The notes under the pieces are model-generated. The model ran no database searches. It was not told where the DNA came from and saw only the letters and a list, made by a program, of their open reading frames with translations. A DNA stretch of 64,000 bases from Arcticibacterium sp964021845 (GTDB lineage Bacteria > Bacteroidota > Bacteroidia > Cytophagales > Spirosomataceae): NCBI RefSeq assembly GCF_964021845.1, contig NZ_CAXHZC010000001.1, positions 1 through 64,000 of the forward strand, written 5' to 3'. Shown here one piece after another: positions 18,163 to 26,993 of this stretch. Position numbers and translations under genes: made by a program. Position 1 is the first letter of the stretch, and each line of letters opens with the position of its first letter.

Positions 18163-18936
18163 TTATCTTTTAAATTGAAATAACCAAGTAGGGTAGGTAG
18201 CTTCTTTGAAAGTATTATCCCAGCTATTATGATTGACCCCAGGGTATTCAGTATAGGTTACATTGGCATTTAAAGCCTTCAGCTTGGCGTACATTTCTCG
18301 TGAGTTTTTGACATCAACTACACCGTCTACATCGCCATGAAAAATCCAAAAAGGTACTTTTGCTTGTTTTTTGCCGTAGGCTAAAACTTCTCCACCACCA
18401 CAAACTGGCACGGCTGCCGCAAATAGTTTTGGGTATCTGTAAACGGCTTCAAATGTTCCCATACCTCCCATGGATAATCCTGTGATATAAACTCTGTGCT
18501 TGTCTGCCTTTTTTGATTTAATAAAACTTTTGGTCAGTTCAATAGCTGCATGTAAAGAAGGAGTTTCTTTATTGTTGTAGTCAAAGTTGATTTCTAGTGG
18601 ATATTTGCCGCGGCTTATGTCCGCCGAACTCCAGTATCCTTCTTTAGGGCATTGTGGTAAAATAACTATAGCTGGATTATCCTTTAACCTTTCTGTGAAA
18701 ACCCATGAGCCATGCTTTAATTGAGACTCGTTATCACTGCCTCTTTCTCCAGCTCCATGTAAAAAGAGAATTAATGGATATTTTTTGTCGGACTCATAAT
18801 TTTCAGGGTACAAAATTCTATAATCTATCTGCGTTCCTTGACTGTCTGTGAAGGAGGCTGATTGATACTTTTCTTTTTGAGCGAATCCTGAAAAGACTAG
18901 AAATGAAAAAAGTAAGGATAAGGATAGACTTCTCAT
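18163..18936 (-). CDS. Secreted alpha/beta-hydrolase (esterase/peptidase-like)
   Basis: A secreted hydrolase of the prolyl-oligopeptidase/feruloyl-esterase-like group. I start at ATG 18936 because the signal peptide (MRSLSLSLLFSFLVFSGFAQ) begins there; the longer frame would put 19 non-signal residues in front. The nucleophile elbow is GLSMGG, an oxyanion/lid region is seen at FLHGAGERG, and the C-terminal catalytic His is in VNHNSW. Likely acts on an ester or peptide in the periplasm or outside the cell. Related proteins accompany polysaccharide degradation. It is 21 bases upstream of ridA, so they may be co-transcribed. Confidence 0.85.
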   Translation of the reverse strand: MRSLSLSLLFSFLVFSGFAQKEKYQSASFTDSQGTQIDYRILYPENYESDKKYPLILFLHGAGERGSDNESQLKHGSWVFTERLKDNPAIVILPQCPKEGYWSSADISRGKYPLEINFDYNNKETPSLHAAIELTKSFIKSKKADKHRVYITGLSMGGMGTFEAVYRYPKLFAAAVPVCGGGEVLAYGKKQAKVPFWIFHGDVDGVVDVKNSREMYAKLKALNANVTYTEYPGVNHNSWDNTFKEATYPTWLFQFKR

Positions 18937-19080
18937 TGATTTTAGGGATGGTTTATTCTCTCCAAATATCGGTTTATTACTTGAGTATGTCAAATAAGAG
19001 GGATTAGCTGGGCTTGTTATTTTATAGGTTCGTGAACATAAATGTAATCTTTTTGGTTAGCCTTTTTCTTATTACTTTAT

Positions 19081-19097
19081 CTGTCACAAGTTGACAG
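19081..19097. repeat. Inverted repeat CTGTCA-N5-TGACAG before the channel gene
   Basis: Perfect 6-base arms (19081-19086 and 19092-19097) lie 13 bases upstream of the UPF0126 start codon. It could be an operator or a 5' UTR hairpin; no regulator is evident. Confidence 0.4.
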
Positions 19098-19109
19098 CAA
19101 ATAAAACGA

Positions 19110-19706
19110 ATGAATTGGATTTACTTTTTTGAAATTCTTGGTACTATAATTTTTGTTATAAGTGGTGTGATGACTGCTATCGATGACGATTTTGATGTAG
19201 TAGGTTCTATTATAATAGGTATAGTGACCGCTGTGGGTGGCGGAACAGTTAGAGATGTGCTTATAGGTCAAACTCCTGTAGGCTGGATGAGAGATACAAG
19301 TTACCTATGGGCTATGCTAGCAGGTGTGATTTTATCTTACTTGTTTAAAAAGTATATTGTCAAATTAAGAAGAAGCATGTTCTTTTTTGATACCATGGGA
19401 ATAGGTTTGTTTACTATTCTAGGATTACAGAAAACTCTAAATGCTGGTTTAGAGGTGCCTTTTGCTGTATTAATGGGTATCGTCTCTGCTGTTTTTGGTG
19501 GTGTTATTAGAGATGTGTTGACTAATCGTGTTCCGCTTATATTTAGAAGAGAAATTTACGCCACCGCCTGTTTGGTAGGTGCCTTGGTTTTTCTGGCATT
19601 AGAGCAATTTACTGATGCCCTTACTATAAACATGGGCGTGTCTATGCTGGTGGTTATGATAATTAGGTATTTGTCTGTGCGTAATAACTGGGGTTTAAAA
19701 CTTTAA
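19110..19706 (+). CDS. UPF0126/TRIC-type cation channel family membrane protein
   Basis: A 198-residue polytopic membrane protein with two homologous halves, each with a GGG/GGV-TVRDVL/VIRDVL motif (GGGTVRDVLIGQTPVGWM and GGVIRDVLTNRVPLIF). This is the signature of the UPF0126 (YadS/YicG) family, structurally related to trimeric intracellular cation channels. About six to seven membrane segments are visible. The physiological ion or substrate is not known; glycine uptake has been proposed for relatives. Confidence 0.88.
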   Translation: MNWIYFFEILGTIIFVISGVMTAIDDDFDVVGSIIIGIVTAVGGGTVRDVLIGQTPVGWMRDTSYLWAMLAGVILSYLFKKYIVKLRRSMFFFDTMGIGLFTILGLQKTLNAGLEVPFAVLMGIVSAVFGGVIRDVLTNRVPLIFRREIYATACLVGALVFLALEQFTDALTINMGVSMLVVMIIRYLSVRNNWGLKL

Positions 19707-19709
19707 AGT

Positions 19710-21647
19710 TTATTCATTGATGTAGAAATATCTTATTCTACAGGCGTTTCCATTACTTTTAGCATCTTTTGTTTCGGCTATTTTAATCTGGAGTTTATGC
19801 TTTTTGTTTTCCAATTCTGAACTCAGCGTATAATACCACGGAAGATGTAGAGAAGCACTCCATGGAGCGAAAAGGTTTAGCTTTTGCCAAGCTCCATTGT
19901 CAATTTTATATTCGATATAACCTGCGTCTTGACCAGCAGCAACGGCTATTCCTACGGCTTTCCCAATAAAGTTTAAAGTCAGTTTACTACCCGAGCTTTC
20001 GCTGATAAGCATAGGTACTTCATGATAATTTGGTCTTACGCCTGTATCATCAGAAGGAGACCACGCATTATTTATAGCCCAACCCTTTGATAGTTGAGCT
20101 TCTTTAATGTCTATCAGTTTTCCGCCTTCATATGCGAAAGGATCTAAGATGCTTGGAAGATTTTTAGCAATAATCTTATCATCGGCATCAATGTGCGAGT
20201 TATAGGCATTTTCTAAAAACTTGAGTAGAGAGTGGGCGTAAATTCCTTGACCGAAAGGAGAGGGGTGAAGGTTTTTGAAGTCATCTTCCCAAGTGAACTC
20301 TTTGTTGTTGATTCTTTCGGTAACTTCTCTAGCAAGGTTAATAGTAGGTATATTATAATGTGCAGCTACTATATTATGATTTTGGATGACTTCGGGCTCT
20401 GTACCATTGGTATAATCCTTTATCTTACTTGGGTCTACAAAATGCATGAGTATAATATCAATTGAAGGATTCTCTTTTTTGAGATGTCTAATTATACCCT
20501 CTAGAGCACGTGTTTGTTCTTGGGAACTTCTACCGTTTGAAGCATCATTTACGGCAGCTTCTTCAAAAAGCAAGTCAATACTTTTTAGGTCTTTAATGTC
20601 TCTGGTAAGCCTAAAAGCTGCTGGCGTAGTACCCATAGATGGTATTCCTGCAGCAATGAATTCAAAGTCGGTTTCTGGGAACTTTTTGACCAAATAATTG
20701 GAAATGCTGTCTCGCCATCCAGAATTATAGGTGATGGAACCACCCAAAAAAGCTACTCTTCCCTTTTTTGATGTCTTAAATTTGATATGGCTATTTTTAA
20801 GCCCATCCCCAATGGTATGGTAAAGTTCTGAGTTTAGTTTTCCATGCTTTAGTGCATTGTATTTTATAAAATCAGCCACATATCTAGGTGTTTCTATGTC
20901 AAAGTGGTGACCTTCTAGCTCCTGCTTCCCTTCTGTGCAAGGTACTGCGGTGGCTATTCCACCGAGTTCTATATATCTATTGATAAGTTTTAAACTGTTT
21001 TCTGCCGGTGGAACTATTTTATCTTCCAAACCTATCATGTGCATAATAGGCACCTTGGCGTTTGCTAATGCATCTAAGTTATCTATAGGGTTGTTTTTAT
21101 AGTTTTTAGCTTCTTCATCTGATTTAAAACCGTATTCCGTTTTAAGTTTTTCCCAGTCTTTGGCACTGCCTTTTCCTTCACCAAAACCGCCTGGCCAACT
21201 GGTAAAATCACAAACAGGAGCTTCAGCATATATGCAAGCCACTTTTTCTGGATTTATCTTTGCCCAGTTGTAAACAAATAGTCCCCCTCTGCTCACACCC
21301 ATTAGGGCTACTTTCTTATGAAGGGCGTATTTGTTGCTGACGAAATTGTAGAAATCATCCCAAACCTTTACAGCATCTGGACTACCAAACTTGTTGTCGG
21401 TATTTATGTAAACCAAATGAAAGCCTTCTGCCACTAAAATGCTGTCTGCTTCTGTGTGCCAATCTGGAAAGCGAGCTCGCCAAATCCATGGGTTTCCGCT
21501 CGCTACTTTTTTGGGAATTATAATTCTGGCTTCTCTTTCTTGAAATAGGAAGTCTACTCTTTCAAAGCCCTTCCAAGTGTTTTGGGCCTTAAGACCTGAA
21601 AATGATAAGCAAAAGAAAATAAGGCTTGCAAAAGCGGATTTGAACAT
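19710..21647 (-). CDS. Secreted dual esterase: alpha/beta-hydrolase fused to SGNH hydrolase
   Basis: A 645-residue exported protein (signal peptide 1-21) with two different hydrolase folds. The N-terminal half (~25-265) is an alpha/beta-hydrolase with nucleophile elbow GVSRGG and a likely His in LEGHHFD. The middle (~290-490) is an SGNH/GDSL domain with block I GGSIT and the C-terminal block in NLHPSPFGQG. The last ~130 residues are beta-rich and ligand-binding-like (ISESSGSKLTLNF, YIEYKIDNGAWQ). Both halves suggest removal of acyl groups from carbohydrates, but neither substrate is shown. It follows a VOC gene by 9 bases in the same direction. Confidence 0.85.
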   Translation of the reverse strand: MFKSAFASLIFFCLSFSGLKAQNTWKGFERVDFLFQEREARIIIPKKVASGNPWIWRARFPDWHTEADSILVAEGFHLVYINTDNKFGSPDAVKVWDDFYNFVSNKYALHKKVALMGVSRGGLFVYNWAKINPEKVACIYAEAPVCDFTSWPGGFGEGKGSAKDWEKLKTEYGFKSDEEAKNYKNNPIDNLDALANAKVPIMHMIGLEDKIVPPAENSLKLINRYIELGGIATAVPCTEGKQELEGHHFDIETPRYVADFIKYNALKHGKLNSELYHTIGDGLKNSHIKFKTSKKGRVAFLGGSITYNSGWRDSISNYLVKKFPETDFEFIAAGIPSMGTTPAAFRLTRDIKDLKSIDLLFEEAAVNDASNGRSSQEQTRALEGIIRHLKKENPSIDIILMHFVDPSKIKDYTNGTEPEVIQNHNIVAAHYNIPTINLAREVTERINNKEFTWEDDFKNLHPSPFGQGIYAHSLLKFLENAYNSHIDADDKIIAKNLPSILDPFAYEGGKLIDIKEAQLSKGWAINNAWSPSDDTGVRPNYHEVPMLISESSGSKLTLNFIGKAVGIAVAAGQDAGYIEYKIDNGAWQKLNLFAPWSASLHLPWYYTLSSELENKKHKLQIKIAETKDAKSNGNACRIRYFYINE

Positions 21648-21656
21648 AAAAATGGA

Positions 21657-22025
21657 TTATTGATAAAATTTGCCAAAATGCCAGAGTACGCCAGACGGGT
21701 CATGCATAAAAATTTCTTCGCCCCAATCGTTTTTAATAATTTCGGTAAATCTGACCCCTTTGAATTTTGAAGGGAGGTTTTTTGAAAGTAATTCAGCTTG
21801 ACATTTTTCTACATCATCTACTTCTAAAAAGACCATAGAGTTATTTATCCATTTCTTTTCGTAATAGTCTTGGAGGTAAAAGGCTAGGTTTTGGTTGACC
21901 TTGAATAATGACATGGAATTGTCGATGACTACTTCTTCAAAACCTAAGGCAGTGTAAAATGCTCTGGACAGAGAAAAGTCCTTTGCTCCAATAAAGGTTC
22001 GGATTGATTTTGATTCAAAGGGCAT
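21657..22025 (-). CDS. VOC family (glyoxalase/bleomycin-resistance-like) protein
   Basis: A 122-residue single vicinal-oxygen-chelate domain with the typical IRTFIGAKDFSLSRAFYTALGF start and DPSGVLWHFGKF end. The family includes metal-dependent lyases, dioxygenases and resistance proteins; nothing here fixes the substrate. It is probably co-transcribed with the downstream fused esterase. Confidence 0.85.
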   Translation of the reverse strand: MPFESKSIRTFIGAKDFSLSRAFYTALGFEEVVIDNSMSLFKVNQNLAFYLQDYYEKKWINNSMVFLEVDDVEKCQAELLSKNLPSKFKGVRFTEIIKNDWGEEIFMHDPSGVLWHFGKFYQ

Positions 22026-22125
22026 GGCTAAGCTTTTTAGTAAATATAAGGGAATCTCGAGTCAAATAGAAAGGTCTGTATTCTAAGATTAGATGAGAAG
22101 CAGATTTGTGAGGGCTTAAACAAAA

Positions 22126-22155
22126 AATGCAGCAAGAAGTATTTCCTGCTGCATT
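22126..22155 (-). terminator. Intrinsic terminator after the sugar isomerase-like gene
   Basis: A 9-base stem (22126-22134 and 22147-22155) plus three inner pairs. On the minus strand it is followed by TTTTTTG. It lies between the isomerase-like gene stop (22178) and the VOC gene start (22025). Confidence 0.75.
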
Positions 22156-22177
22156 AGTTAAATGAAATGAGCGTTAA

Positions 22178-23179
22178 TTAAGCTTCAATTTCTTTGAGAG
22201 ATTTTTCAATAAGAGCTTTAGTGGCTTTGATACCTTCTTCTTCAGAAAGGTCAGAACCTTCATACTCAATTCCAATATTGCCTTTAAAACCTGAGTCTTT
22301 GATGATTTTAAATATTTTCGTAAAATCAGACTTTGTTTCATTTCCTTCAGCATCAAAGTTGTGCGTTTTAGCACTAACTCCTTTCGCGTAAGGCATTAAT
22401 TCTTCAATTCCTTTATATCTATCATACTCATTAGCACAGCCATCTGGTGTTCTTTCCATGCAGAAATTTCCAAAATCAGGAAGTGTTCCTACGTTTTCCA
22501 TATTTACAGCTGCCATTACACCTGCTAACCAAGACCCATCAGAAGAATATCCACCGTGGTTTTCTACTACTACATTAATGCCTTGCGTAGCTGCATATTC
22601 GCCTAATTTAGAAAGCCCTTGTACAGCGTTTGCTGCTACTTCTTCAGCCGTTCCTTCTCCTGCTGCGTTAACTCTGATGGTTTCTGCACCTAAAGTTTTG
22701 GCTATTTTAATCCAGTTGTAGTGATTTTCTACAGCTTTCATACGAGCTACAGAGTCAGCATCGCCAAGGTTACCTAAAGCATCACACATAATAAGACCTA
22801 CGGTTACGCCTTCTTCGTCGCATTTTTGTTTGAAGGCTGCCCAATAGGCGTCATCTTCGGCTTTGCTGTAATAGAAAGTGTTTACTAATTCAATGATATT
22901 CACACCATAACTTTTAGCTAAAGTCGGGAAATTTACTGGGTCAATATCGCCTTGAAGTAAAGAGTCTGGAGCTTCTTGAAGTAATCTGAAAAAGTTTCCA
23001 AAACCACCATTAAGAGCATCGCCAAAGTAGGCTTTGTGTAAAGACCACTGAGCTAAGGAAATTTGATAATCTGGTGTTGTTAAAGTTTCTTCAGAAGTTT
23101 CTGAGCTCGTATTACAGGCAGAAAAAATAAGCGTGAAGGCTGTAAAAAGTACTAAAAGAGAATAGTGTTTTTTGTTCAT
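22178..23179 (-). CDS. Sugar phosphate isomerase/epimerase-like lipoprotein
   Basis: A 333-residue TIM-barrel protein of the xylose isomerase-like/AP endonuclease 2 superfamily. A lipobox (LIFSAC, Cys22) predicts a lipoprotein. Barrel motifs include LAQWSLHKAYFG, VVVENHGGYSSD, GTLPDFGNFC and GIEYEGSDLSEEEG, whose Glu/His/Asp residues typically bind a divalent metal. The membrane-anchored, extracytoplasmic location suggests action on a free sugar or cyclitol rather than a phosphorylated one. It is flanked by a terminator downstream. Confidence 0.85.
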   Translation of the reverse strand: MNKKHYSLLVLFTAFTLIFSACNTSSETSEETLTTPDYQISLAQWSLHKAYFGDALNGGFGNFFRLLQEAPDSLLQGDIDPVNFPTLAKSYGVNIIELVNTFYYSKAEDDAYWAAFKQKCDEEGVTVGLIMCDALGNLGDADSVARMKAVENHYNWIKIAKTLGAETIRVNAAGEGTAEEVAANAVQGLSKLGEYAATQGINVVVENHGGYSSDGSWLAGVMAAVNMENVGTLPDFGNFCMERTPDGCANEYDRYKGIEELMPYAKGVSAKTHNFDAEGNETKSDFTKIFKIIKDSGFKGNIGIEYEGSDLSEEEGIKATKALIEKSLKEIEA

Positions 23180-23341
23180 TGTAAGAATGATTTTAAAGAG
23201 TTGATTCTTTTCAAAACCTCATAAAGGGTTATGGATGGCTTGAAGAAACGAAAGTACCGCGAAATCTTTAATGTTACAAACTGAGTCAATAAACTTAGTT
23301 TTGACGCCCTTTTGGTCAATGGAAGTTTAACTAGGCTGTTT

Positions 23342-23947
23342 CTATTTGGCCGGAAGTCGTTTTCCTATCAATACAAAAGCTGCTGAAAGCACAATGAATA
23401 CCAGAAGTAGTATTACGGAGTTTGTCAATACTTGGGGCATGCCAATCTCTAGTACATTTACAAAAGGGTATGGGTAAAAGTCTGAAATACTACCTCTGAG
23501 CAAAACAAATACTAAATAGACAAGAGGATAAACAAGCCAGTTGATAATGTTTTTTAGTTCAATTTTCGATTTTTCTTCATACAAATACCAGAAGATGAGT
23601 GTGGTGACTGGTACTACGCTATGAAGTAGCTCGTCTACTATTTTTTGAAGACCAGTAGGCTCCCAAATGGCTCTTAGAACAAATTGATAAACTAAACCAA
23701 CTACTAAAATGTAGACAGTAATAGCTGTCAATGAACCTGGTTTGCTCAAGAGTTTTGAGTTTTTTCCCAGTGCTAGATAAGTGAAGTAAATAGCGACGAG
23801 CGTATTGGTCAAAATAGTAAAGAAGCTAAAGAAGCGGATAGTAGCCTCGGTGGTAGACGTAACCCGATTTTCTATCATCAAAACGTACTGAGCGATAACA
23901 GCAAACCAGCCAATTAAGGCTAGAGCTATAGCGATATTCTTTTTCAT
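23342..23947 (-). CDS. Pr6Pr family membrane protein
   Basis: A 201-residue integral membrane protein with six predicted helices, matching the Pr6Pr (FAR-17a/AIG1-like) family. Characteristic features are FFSFFTILTNTLVAIYF in the second helix and LLHSVVPVTTLIFWYLY near the middle. Function is unknown in bacteria; eukaryotic relatives are fatty-acid ester hydrolases with a Thr/His pair. An 18-base palindrome lies ~95 bases upstream. Confidence 0.82.
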   Translation of the reverse strand: MKKNIAIALALIGWFAVIAQYVLMIENRVTSTTEATIRFFSFFTILTNTLVAIYFTYLALGKNSKLLSKPGSLTAITVYILVVGLVYQFVLRAIWEPTGLQKIVDELLHSVVPVTTLIFWYLYEEKSKIELKNIINWLVYPLVYLVFVLLRGSISDFYPYPFVNVLEIGMPQVLTNSVILLLVFIVLSAAFVLIGKRLPAK

Positions 23948-24041
23948 GATGAGGTTTAGATGGTTGGTTTAGTAAACTTAGTGAAAATTGGTAATTCTAC
24001 ATCGCTATGGTGTTTTCATGGTATGGTGAGCTTACTTATGA

Positions 24042-24059
24042 TAGTATCATATGATACTA
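24042..24059. repeat. 18-base perfect palindrome upstream of the Pr6Pr gene
   Basis: TAGTATCATATGATACTA reads identically on both strands. It lies between the gntP terminator hairpin and the Pr6Pr start, in the position of an operator. The cognate regulator is unknown. Confidence 0.6.
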
Positions 24060-24115
24060 CTGATAACGTAAAATGATGAAGAAAACGTTAATTCGTTAAA
24101 AGAGGAATAAATTTG

Positions 24116-24149
24116 AAAGAGAGCCCTTTTTGTTATAAGGACTCTCTTT
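24116..24149 (-). terminator. Intrinsic terminator after the gluconate permease gene
   Basis: Arms 24116-24128 and 24137-24149 pair over 13 bases, with one position that becomes a G-U wobble in the minus-strand transcript, and an 8-base loop. It starts 20 bases after the gene's stop. The T-tract is weak. Confidence 0.6.
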
Positions 24150-24168
24150 AGAATATTGAAGTTTGATA

Positions 24169-25476
24169 TCAAACCACCAAACTCAAAAGCATAACACCAA
24201 TCAAACCAACTACAGAAACAAGGGTTTCCATAACTGTCCAAGTTTTTAAGGTGTCTTTGACCGATAGGTTAAAGTACTCTTTGAAAAGCCAAAAACCGCC
24301 GTCATTAAGATGACCCATTATTAAACTTCCTGAGCCTATGGCTAACACCATAAGTTCTGGTTGGAAATCTGGCTGAGAACCAAAAAGAGGGGCTAAGATT
24401 CCAACGGCTGTTAAACCTGAAACTGTGGCAGAACCAACACAAATTCTAATAAAAGCTGCTGTAGCCCATCCTAATAGTAATGGATTGATGTTTACGTGTT
24501 GTAGCATTTCTCCTATATAAGTACTGGTACCTGAGGCAGAAAGGATTTCTTTCAATGCTCCCGCTCCTGCAATAATCAATAATATTACGGCGATGTCTTT
24601 AAAGGATTCAGCCAAAGATTTTGACACATCTTCTAAGTTTCTGCCTTGTTTTATTCCTAAGAAATATACCGCAAAAAATACAGAGAGAAGCATACCGAAA
24701 TATGGCTGGGCTATTAAGAGTATAAACTGACTGTCTGGAAAGTACCCTTTGATTACTGAGCCAGCCGAAAGAAGAATTACTGGCATGAGTGCCACTAAAA
24801 GGCTGATACCTAAACCTGGTTGAAGTTCTTTAGGAACTGGTTTGAAACCAAAAATAGTTGGGTCTGGTGTGATATCGAAATTCTTTAAGGTCTTAGCGAA
24901 AATAGGCCCTGCAACAGCTATGGCAGGAATAGCCACTATTAAACCATAAATTAAAGTTTTACCTAAGTCGGCGTTTAACTGAATACCAATGGCTGCTGGC
25001 GAAGGGTGTGGAGGTAAATAACCATGAGCCACAGAGAGCGAAGCTAACATAGGAATACCCACATAAAGCATATTAAAACCAGATGCTTGAGCTACGGCAA
25101 AAATCAATGGAATAACAATGATAAAACCAGCATTATAGAATAAAGGAATACCAATGATAAAACCTGCAAGGGCTAAGCCCCATTGTAGGTTTTTCGTTCC
25201 TACTTTGTCAAGGAGGGCGTCGGTAATTTTAGAGGCAGCACCACTTTCTGCCACCAGTTTACCAAGCATGGCTCCAAAACCAATGATTAAGGTCAGATCA
25301 CCTAAGGTTCCACCTATTCCGTTTTGAATGGCATTTCCCACTTCCACCACGTCTAATCCGCTGGCTATTCCTATCCCGAGCGATACCACTACAAAGGATA
25401 GAAAGGTGTCTAATTTTACTACGGCTATAAGGAGGATTAAAGCCAAAATTCCAAGGAGGGCAATAACTAAAGGCAT
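24169..25476 (-). CDS. Gluconate:H+ symporter (GntP family)
   Basis: A 435-residue polytopic permease with about 12 hydrophobic segments. Typical GntP-family stretches are LTLIIGFGAMLGKLVAESGAA, HGYLPPHPSPAAIGIQ and GHLNDGGFWLFKEYF. It would import gluconate or a related sugar acid with protons. No gluconate kinase is adjacent. The MarR gene lies upstream in the same orientation (150-base gap), so the link between them is unclear. Confidence 0.93.
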   Translation of the reverse strand: MPLVIALLGILALILLIAVVKLDTFLSFVVVSLGIGIASGLDVVEVGNAIQNGIGGTLGDLTLIIGFGAMLGKLVAESGAASKITDALLDKVGTKNLQWGLALAGFIIGIPLFYNAGFIIVIPLIFAVAQASGFNMLYVGIPMLASLSVAHGYLPPHPSPAAIGIQLNADLGKTLIYGLIVAIPAIAVAGPIFAKTLKNFDITPDPTIFGFKPVPKELQPGLGISLLVALMPVILLSAGSVIKGYFPDSQFILLIAQPYFGMLLSVFFAVYFLGIKQGRNLEDVSKSLAESFKDIAVILLIIAGAGALKEILSASGTSTYIGEMLQHVNINPLLLGWATAAFIRICVGSATVSGLTAVGILAPLFGSQPDFQPELMVLAIGSGSLIMGHLNDGGFWLFKEYFNLSVKDTLKTWTVMETLVSVVGLIGVMLLSLVV

Positions 25477-25627
25477 GTTTTTGGGTTAGGGTTGAATTAT
25501 GAACAACCGAAAAACGCACAATTTTTTAACAAGTGCAATAATACAGCTTGAAGGTTTTGATATAGGTGTGAATATTGGTGAATTTAGTATTAGCCTGAAG
25601 GGATTTCTTAAAAGTAAGAGCCTTTTT

Positions 25628-26059
25628 CTACTCCAAATTATTATAAATGGTATCCATAATTCTTACTAATTCTTCAAAATCGTTATCGCTTAAGTTTTCC
25701 CAAGCTTTGTTACGCATTTTTAGCACTATGGGGAAGGCCTCTTTATGAAGTGCTCTTCCTTTCTCGGTTGGAAAAAGCATTTGTTTTCTTCGGTCTAGTT
25801 TTGCCGTTTTTCTTTCTACAAATTCTTTTTTGATAAGTATACCCAAAATTCTGGTGATGGTAGGGGCATCTTTTGCGGTAGCTAAAGCTAAATCGTTTTG
25901 TGAAATGCCGGGTACAGGAATTAGGTGATCTAAAACCACCCACTGGTCTACCGTGAGGTCAATACCCCCTTTTATGAGCTGTTTCTGTAGATAGTTCCTG
26001 ACCTTTTTTACGGTGGTGTCTATTTTATAGAAGTATGCCCTTTGGTCAGATTTAGTCAT
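25628..26059 (-). CDS. MarR family transcriptional regulator
   Basis: A 143-residue winged-helix protein with the standard MarR layout: N-terminal dimerisation helix, then HTH (GISQNDLALATAKDAPTITRIL) and the wing (KKEFVERKTAKLDRRKQML). MarR proteins usually repress nearby genes and respond to small aromatic or organic ligands. Its likely targets are itself, the downstream permease or the divergent outer-membrane barrel gene. Confidence 0.92.
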   Translation of the reverse strand: MTKSDQRAYFYKIDTTVKKVRNYLQKQLIKGGIDLTVDQWVVLDHLIPVPGISQNDLALATAKDAPTITRILGILIKKEFVERKTAKLDRRKQMLFPTEKGRALHKEAFPIVLKMRNKAWENLSDNDFEELVRIMDTIYNNLE

Positions 26060-26087
26060 GTACGGCTCTTTGATTCTTTTAATGAGG

Positions 26088-26095
26088 CAAATATA
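26088..26095 (-). promoter_or_regulatory. Predicted -7 box of the MarR gene
   Basis: The minus strand reads TATATTTG, a match to TAnnTTTG, ~29 bases before the ATG at 26059. No clear -33 TTG was found. The spacer region (26144-26161) also holds TTTCAG-N6-CTGAAA, a possible operator. Confidence 0.5.
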
Positions 26096-26268
26096 AGTTA
26101 TATATCTAATTTAAAATTATTGAACATACAATAATTAATGATGTTTCAGAAATTACTGAAAATTAAATATTGATACTTTTTCTTATTAACGCAGTCTTAA
26201 CATTTGAAAGGGAAACCCAGAGGGCTTCCTGTGCATCTAAGAGGCATACAATAAAATAAACTAATACA

Positions 26269-26940
26269 ATGAAAAAGATTTTAGCATTACTATTCACATT
26301 AATAGCATCAGTAGGTTTTGGTCAAAATGCAATAGGAGTAAGGGGGGCATTTACTGGCTCTACCGTTACCAAATTTCCTTTGATAGAAAACATTACGCCA
26401 GATTTTAAGTTTTTGCCTTCTGGAAGTGCGGCAATATTTTTAGAGATTCCTTTAGACGCTAATTTTTCGGTCCAACCTGAAATTGCCTTTACTCAAAAAG
26501 GATTTAAAGTAGATGAGGCTATAAACGTAGGTGGTGATTTCCTTGGGATTAACATTCCAGTTGGTGGAAGGGTTAACTTCAAAACCAATTATATAGAGCT
26601 TCCCGTTTTGGTGAAATACCACGTGGGAGATAAAGAAGCAGCTCACTATTATGTAGCTCTGGGGCCATCAATAGGCTTTATGGCAGATGCTAATATGACC
26701 GTGAGGGTTTTGAATATATTTCCAATAAAGACAAATTTGAATAATAATATGTACAAGGCTTTTGAGTTTTCAGGAGTAGCAGCTATGGGTTTTGAATTAC
26801 CAGTGTCAGCTAAGATGAAGGCTTTTGTAGAAGGTCGTTACCAGCACGGTTTTTCTAGGGTTCTTGATACACCCATATTTGAATTACCAGTAAGAAATAG
26901 AACACTCTCAGGAGGGTTAGGAGTGAAGTTTAATATTTAA
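26269..26940 (+). CDS. Outer-membrane beta-barrel (porin-family) protein
   Basis: A 223-residue protein with a signal peptide (1-19) and alternating hydrophobic beta-strand segments of the OMP_b-brl_2 type (FSVQPEIAFTQKGF, NYIELPVLVKYHV, YYVALGPSIGF, and a final strand LSGGLGVKFNI ending in an aromatic/hydrophobic residue). Probably an eight- to ten-stranded outer-membrane barrel of unknown function. It diverges from the MarR gene and is followed by a terminator. Confidence 0.85.
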   Translation: MKKILALLFTLIASVGFGQNAIGVRGAFTGSTVTKFPLIENITPDFKFLPSGSAAIFLEIPLDANFSVQPEIAFTQKGFKVDEAINVGGDFLGINIPVGGRVNFKTNYIELPVLVKYHVGDKEAAHYYVALGPSIGFMADANMTVRVLNIFPIKTNLNNNMYKAFEFSGVAAMGFELPVSAKMKAFVEGRYQHGFSRVLDTPIFELPVRNRTLSGGLGVKFNI

Positions 26941-26959
26941 TTTTAGTAGTTTGTTTTTT

Positions 26960-26993
26960 AATTGCCAGGTCCATTTGGGCTTGGCAATTTTTT
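26960..26993 (+). terminator. Intrinsic terminator after the outer-membrane barrel gene
   Basis: An 8-base stem (26960-26967 and 26982-26989) followed by T residues on the plus strand. It also abuts the stop of the convergent M1 peptidase gene, but the minus-strand side lacks a T-run. Confidence 0.75.
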
